The notes below the pieces were generated by a model, which worked only from the letters and a program-made list of their open reading frames with translations, was not told the DNA's origin and ran no database searches. The position numbers were made by a program, and so were the translations under genes. From contig PBIU01000003.1 of the NCBI GenBank assembly GCA_002720535.1, forward strand, positions 351,771 to 361,318: 9,548 bases of DNA. The letters are read 5' to 3'. Positions 6,358 to 9,548 of this stretch are shown piece by piece. Within the stretch, counting starts at the first letter, position 1; each line of letters opens with the position of its first letter. The DNA is from Candidatus Pelagibacterales bacterium (GTDB taxonomy: Bacteria > Pseudomonadota > Alphaproteobacteria > TMED109).

Positions 6358-6990
6358 TTTAGAATAATCGCCAGTTAACCTAGCTTTAATCATAGGAAGC
6401 TGCTCTCTTCCCCAAAATAATTCATCTTTAATTATATAACTTGGTACACCAAAGACACCTTCTTTATGAGCTTTATTTATTATTAAATTTAGTTCTTTTT
6501 CACCATTATCATTGGCCCAATCTTTGAAACTATTATAGTTAATACCTATTTTTTTTAGAACTTCTATTATTATATCAATATTTTCTATGTCTAATTCTCT
6601 TTTCCAAAAGTTTTTAAAGACATAATTAATAAATGACTCTGTATGTTGATAGTTATTTATTTTTGTCCATAATAGAGCAATTGATATTAATTTTGTATTC
6701 CATATTTTTTGAGGTCCTTTTACAGTAATATTGCGTGTATTAGCATACCTTCTGCAGTCCATATATGAGTATTTAACTCTTCTCCATTGATGATCATTTC
6801 TATTGTTCTCTAATACTTTACCGTTAATATCTACTTTAGCACTTCCGAGGAAGTCAGGAATTTCTAATACGTAAGGTAACCAATTTATATTTAACTTATT
6901 TTCTTTAGCAAAATTGATACTTGGCTCAATAGCTAAAAAAGCATAAGGACTCTTAAAGTCAATATAGATATCAATAGTATTATTTTTCAT
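6349..6990 (-). CDS. 2-hydroxychromene-2-carboxylate isomerase-like protein (DsbA/GST-kappa fold)
   Basis: The product (213 residues) is cytoplasmic, with no signal peptide. It begins with a thioredoxin strand followed by DFKSPYAFLA (11-20), where Ser14 stands at the glutathione-activating serine of HCCA isomerases and kappa-class GSTs; a CxxC motif is absent. A helical insertion fills about 60-170, and the C-terminal half carries the signature GVFGVPSYII (178-187), with the cis-Pro at 183, and ELFWGREQLPMI (190-201). In naphthalene degraders this family isomerises 2-hydroxychromene-2-carboxylate using glutathione. Many bacterial members have other or unknown glutathione-linked roles, and no naphthalene pathway is visible here. 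Length is normal. It is the last gene of a four-gene set, two bases after the TPR gene. Confidence 0.88.
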   Translation of the reverse strand: MKNNTIDIYIDFKSPYAFLAIEPSINFAKENKLNINWLPYVLEIPDFLGSAKVDINGKVLENNRNDHQWRRVKYSYMDCRRYANTRNITVKGPQKIWNTKLISIALLWTKINNYQHTESFINYVFKNFWKRELDIENIDIIIEVLKKIGINYNSFKDWANDNGEKELNLIINKAHKEGVFGVPSYIIKDELFWGREQLPMIKARLTGDYSKLI

Positions 6991-6992
6991 AT

Positions 6993-7718
6993 TTATATTC
7001 TATTCTCTAAATTTTTAAGCTTTTGTTTAGTTTTATTCGCAAGCTCTTCATCATTAATAGACAGAGCTAATTTAATTAAGTCCTCATAACTTTCTATAAG
7101 TTGAGTTTTATCCTTACCTAATGTGTTATAAAAAATTTTAGATGAAGTTAAAAGTAATCCGATTGCATCACTTGTATTTCTATTTTTTATTTCTATTAAT
7201 GCTTTTGTATGTAATGCGCTTGCTCTAAATATTGCACCTTTTCTATTTTTTTCATTCATTGCGTGAGGATTAGATTTTGTTATAGACCTGGACATTAATA
7301 ATAATGCTTCATTGTGATAAGAAATTGCATCATCATATTGATATAATTTTCTATTTGTTAACGCAATATAATTTAGAGACTCAGCAATATCGATGTGGTC
7401 TTCGTTAAGAGAAGTTTTTCTAATATTTAATACTTCAACAAAAGAGTCTTTTGCATCTTCGTACATTGATAATTCATATTGTATAATTCCTAAATTTTCT
7501 ATTAGTGTTGCTGTATAGTAATGATTTATTCCAAAATCATTTTTTGAAAACTTGATGGCTTCTTTAGCATAGTTGATAGCTTCTTTTAATTTTCCATCCT
7601 TATAGGAGGTTTTTGTATTTTTTAATGATTCTCTAAGTTCTATAGATTGACTGTATGCTAAATTTATATTTATAAAGATTAATAGTGAGAGAATTATACA
7701 TTTTTTTATAAGGTACAT
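6993..7718 (-). CDS. Exported tetratricopeptide-repeat protein
   Basis: A 241-residue protein with an N-terminal signal peptide (about 1-23, NLAYSQ). The rest is helical and fits about four TPR units of the longer kinesin-light-chain type: about 32-60 (SYKDGKLKEAINYAKEAIKF), 70-102 (LGIIQYELSMYEDAKDSF), 112-144 (ALTNRKLYQYDDAISYHNEA) and 165-200. No catalytic domain is attached, so a protein-binding role in the periplasm is the best reading. It lies in the same direction as the stator-like paralogue and the DUF4177-like gene, and could scaffold a complex with the former; this is inference. Confidence 0.8.
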   Translation of the reverse strand: MYLIKKCIILSLLIFININLAYSQSIELRESLKNTKTSYKDGKLKEAINYAKEAIKFSKNDFGINHYYTATLIENLGIIQYELSMYEDAKDSFVEVLNIRKTSLNEDHIDIAESLNYIALTNRKLYQYDDAISYHNEALLLMSRSITKSNPHAMNEKNRKGAIFRASALHTKALIEIKNRNTSDAIGLLLTSSKIFYNTLGKDKTQLIESYEDLIKLALSINDEELANKTKQKLKNLENRI

Positions 7719-7753
7719 AATTAATCTTATCTTTTATTAAATAAAAAGTTAAT

Positions 7754-7936
7754 TTATTTGATAACTTCTTTTTTAAAATAATGATAGTAAGAAAAATCAT
7801 CTTCTATATCAACTCTAATAACTTCTATAAGCTCCCATCCTTCTCTTCCCATATCTAAAAGAGGAAAATGTGATAATAATTCTTCAGGCATATCTTCTAA
7901 TTTTACTTTTAATATTTTATACTTAAATGTTTTCAT
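7754..7936 (-). CDS. Small DUF4177-like protein
   Basis: This 60-residue protein starts with a short beta strand (TFKYKILKVKL), followed by an acidic helix. It carries GREGWELIEVIRV at 30-42, the Gly-x-x-Gly-Trp-Glu-Leu core typical of DUF4177 proteins, then an aromatic strand (YYHYFKK). Family members are about this size, cytoplasmic and of unknown function. The gene lies nine bases after the stator-like paralogue's stop, so it is very likely co-transcribed and perhaps coupled. The identification rests on the single motif plus length. Confidence 0.72.
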   Translation of the reverse strand: MKTFKYKILKVKLEDMPEELLSHFPLLDMGREGWELIEVIRVDIEDDFSYYHYFKKEVIK

Positions 7937-7945
7937 AAATAATAA

Positions 7946-8557
7946 TTACTTAGACCCAGACCTTAATTGCACAAATTTATTATTCAGGCTTTCTTTATTT
8001 AAATTTCCGTCTTCATCTAATTCAAATCTAAAAATTGTTAACTCTTTTCCTATTTCATCAAGTAAAACTGATGATTCTAAAAGTTGTTGTCTAACCTTTG
8101 TTGTAGGATTAACTACTGTTACCACAACTTTAGCTTCAAAGGGGTTAAATGCTGAAATATCTTCTCTATAAAGGTGAAGGTTTACAATATGTTCGCCAGG
8201 ATTAATACCTCTACTGTACGCAACTTCGTAATTAATTGGTGTAGGATCTTTATAAACACCTAAATCATCTCTTAGCAAATTAAAAAATAATCCGCCCCTA
8301 TTAGAATATCCTACAGGAATGTCATCTGGAGCTTTCACCCATAAATCTACATCTACATCTCTATCTTCTGGCCAAAAGACTTCAATTATTACATTACCAG
8401 GTGGATCTGATTTTGTTGATTCTGTTTCTGCTGGAGGATTAATAAATGGCAATAATAAAACAACCAGAGATACGAATCCTGCTAATGCTAACATTATAGT
8501 ATCTCTAAATACTGTTCCGGAGTTATTTTCTCCTTCTCCGTATAAATCTTCTGACAT
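7946..8557 (-). CDS. Paralogous ExbD/TolR/MotB-like subunit with DUF2135/YfaP-like domain
   Basis: This 203-residue protein is a close paralogue of the one encoded at 3607-4206. It has the same plan: acidic cytoplasmic tail (1-14), TVFRD with Asp19 at the membrane edge, one helix (about 21-39), a Pro-rich linker, and a periplasmic domain with DVDVDLWVKAPDD (68-80), FNLLRDDLG (92-100), PINYEVAYSRG (107-117) and GEHIVNLHLY (121-130). Hand alignment of residues 54-130 of the two proteins gives 52 identities in 77 positions without gaps. Linkers and C-termini differ. Unlike the other copy, no channel subunit adjoins it; it heads an operon with DUF4177-like, TPR and isomerase-like genes. GGAAAG on the minus strand (8566-8561) is a fair ribosome site. 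It may share the channel subunit at 4211-4825. Confidence 0.8.
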   Translation of the reverse strand: MSEDLYGEGENNSGTVFRDTIMLALAGFVSLVVLLLPFINPPAETESTKSDPPGNVIIEVFWPEDRDVDVDLWVKAPDDIPVGYSNRGGLFFNLLRDDLGVYKDPTPINYEVAYSRGINPGEHIVNLHLYREDISAFNPFEAKVVVTVVNPTTKVRQQLLESSVLLDEIGKELTIFRFELDEDGNLNKESLNNKFVQLRSGSK

Positions 8558-8602
8558 TAACTTTCCAATGTAAATAAAGTTTTTATAGTTTCTTTAGAAA
8601 TA

Positions 8603-8611
8603 TGTTATACT
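8603..8611 (+). promoter_or_regulatory. Extended -10 promoter element for the hydratase gene
   Basis: TGTTATACT at 8603-8611 is an extended -10 (TG, one base, TATACT) in the divergent gap 8558-8677. It would start transcription near 8618, about 60 bases before the hydratase ATG. The -35 position (about 8583-8588) is poor, as is usual for extended -10 promoters. A promoter for the minus-strand operon should share this gap, but I could not single one out. Confidence 0.4.
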
Positions 8612-8677
8612 TTTATGAACTAGATTTAAAGAACAAACAATATATCAATTTTACATAATTAGAAATAGTTTATTCAA

Positions 8678-9457
8678 ATGAATTTTCAAGATAAAGCAAA
8701 TATTTTATATAACAATTGTAAGAACCTTAAACCATATGAGTTAGATGCTAGTATTGAAATTAAAAATGTAGATGAAGCATACTCAATCCAAGATTCATTT
8801 ATTAATTTAAAAAGAAAAGATGGTTATGGAGATATAGGGGGTTGGAAAGTCGCCTTAACTAATCCTGAAATGCAAAGATTAGTTGGGGTAGATAATCCTG
8901 TAGAAGGAGCTATACATAAACCTTTAATTTATAAAAATAATGTGACGGTTAAATTAAATAGTTATTGCCATTTAGGAGCAGAAGCTGAAATTGCGATAAA
9001 AATAGATAAAGATATACCATCAAAAATAAATGGTTTTAATAATAAAGAAGAAATAATTCCTTATTTAAAAGAGGTTATGGTGGCTCTAGAAATTGTCGAT
9101 GATAGAAATTCTGGTTCTAATGTAACTTATGAAAAACTCATAGCCCAAAATTCAATGAATCATGGATGCATAATTGGAGAGTCAGTTGAGATTGATTTAA
9201 TGACTTTAGATAAATTAGAAGGAGAACTTATAGTTTCAGATAAAGTTTTTGGAAGAGGTAAAGGAAAAAATGTTTTGCATCATCCATTAAATTCTGTTTT
9301 ATATCTAGTAAATAATTTAATTAAAAGAGGTAGAAATCTATATGCAGGAGATATTGTTTTAACTGGATCAATTAGTACAACTTGTTGGCCTAAAAGTGGT
9401 GATAAAGTTGAAGCTCATATTGAGAAACTAAACTCTGTTTCTATGAATATTTTCTAA
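8678..9457 (+). CDS. 2-keto-4-pentenoate hydratase-type enzyme (MhpD/HpcG family, FAH fold)
   Basis: A 259-residue cytoplasmic enzyme of the size usual for the hydratase/decarboxylase branch of the fumarylacetoacetate hydrolase superfamily, which adds water to 2-hydroxydienoates from meta-cleavage of aromatics. Visible motifs are GGWKVALTN (54-62) with the active-site-type Lys57, GVDNPVEGAI (70-79), AEAEIAIKI (101-109) with metal ligands Glu102 and Glu104, VALEIVDDRN (135-144) with Glu138, NHGCIIGE (161-168), and the closing GDIVLTGS (224-231). All expected Mg-binding acidic residues are present, so it should be active. Whether the true substrate is a pentenoate, a heptadienoate or another 2-keto acid cannot be read from the sequence. 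No ring-cleavage dioxygenase is in the window. An aminotransferase gene follows nine bases later. The ribosome site is weak. Confidence 0.86.
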   Translation: MNFQDKANILYNNCKNLKPYELDASIEIKNVDEAYSIQDSFINLKRKDGYGDIGGWKVALTNPEMQRLVGVDNPVEGAIHKPLIYKNNVTVKLNSYCHLGAEAEIAIKIDKDIPSKINGFNNKEEIIPYLKEVMVALEIVDDRNSGSNVTYEKLIAQNSMNHGCIIGESVEIDLMTLDKLEGELIVSDKVFGRGKGKNVLHHPLNSVLYLVNNLIKRGRNLYAGDIVLTGSISTTCWPKSGDKVEAHIEKLNSVSMNIF

Positions 9458-9465
9458 TTAAGTAA

Positions 9466-9548
9466 TTGAATACTAAAAATTTAAATTCTATTGTATGGTT
9501 TGATGGGGAATGGAATGATGGTACAAAGCCAATCATGTCCACTATGAG
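9466..9548 (+). CDS. Class IV (branched-chain type) aminotransferase, N-terminal fragment cut by window end
   Basis: The open frame runs from 9466 to the window edge. The visible residues include SIVWFDGEWNDGTKPIMSTM, resembling the opening strand of PLP-dependent class IV aminotransferases of the branched-chain group (pattern W-F-x-G-x-W, then a P-x-M). An in-frame TAA at 9463-9465 blocks any earlier start, and the first ATG (9535) lies past the conserved strand, so TTG at 9466 is the likely start, eight bases after the hydratase stop. Only 27 codons are visible, so the family call is tentative. It is probably co-transcribed with the hydratase gene. Confidence 0.6.
   Translation, partial: MNTKNLNSIVWFDGEWNDGTKPIMSTM

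Noticed and set aside
8319..8573. 84-codon open frame on the plus strand
   Set aside because: It is antisense to the start of the paralogous subunit, whose sequence is conserved with the second copy; no own ribosome site or family.

Overview
The window is AT-rich and gene-dense, with overlapping or nearly abutting genes, short intergenic gaps and no stretch over 300 bases without a gene. Together with the gene content (a PQQ alcohol dehydrogenase with pseudoazurin, a 2-hydroxychromene-2-carboxylate isomerase-like protein, a keto-pentenoate hydratase, a class IV aminotransferase), this fits a streamlined, low-GC marine proteobacterium, most likely alphaproteobacterial. The clade is an inference. 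No rRNA, tRNA, CRISPR array, insertion sequence or phage gene was seen.

Region 1 (1-3046, + strand) is a periplasmic alcohol-oxidation module. It holds the C-terminal part of a quinoprotein dehydrogenase with the lanthanide-type Asp-x-Asp signature. A strong terminator follows, then three tightly coupled genes: a Tat-exported pseudoazurin-like copper protein, a XoxJ/MxaJ-like periplasmic binding protein, and a secreted discoidin-like (F5/8 type C) domain protein. The copper protein sits where lanthanide dehydrogenase loci usually carry a cytochrome c (XoxG), so electrons probably leave through copper.

Region 2 (3061-4825, - strand) is a three-gene operon for a probable ion-driven membrane motor. 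It encodes a four-helix MotA/TolQ/ExbB-type channel subunit, a single-helix subunit with a membrane-edge Asp and an unusual DUF2135/YfaP-like periplasmic domain, and a two-helix protein with an acidic tail. A paralogue of the single-helix subunit lies at 7946-8557, in another operon without a channel subunit.

Region 3 (4929-6357, + strand) diverges from region 2. It encodes an exported metzincin-type zinc protease with a C-terminal TPR-like part, followed closely by a small secreted protein of unknown function.

Region 4 (8557-6349, - strand) is a compact four-gene set: the stator-like paralogue, a 60-residue DUF4177-like protein, an exported TPR protein and a DsbA-fold HCCA isomerase-like protein. 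The last gene overlaps the small secreted protein gene tail to tail.

Region 5 (8678-9548, + strand) diverges from region 4. It encodes a 2-keto-4-pentenoate hydratase-type enzyme, then the first codons of a class IV (branched-chain type) aminotransferase that runs off the window, probably using a TTG start.
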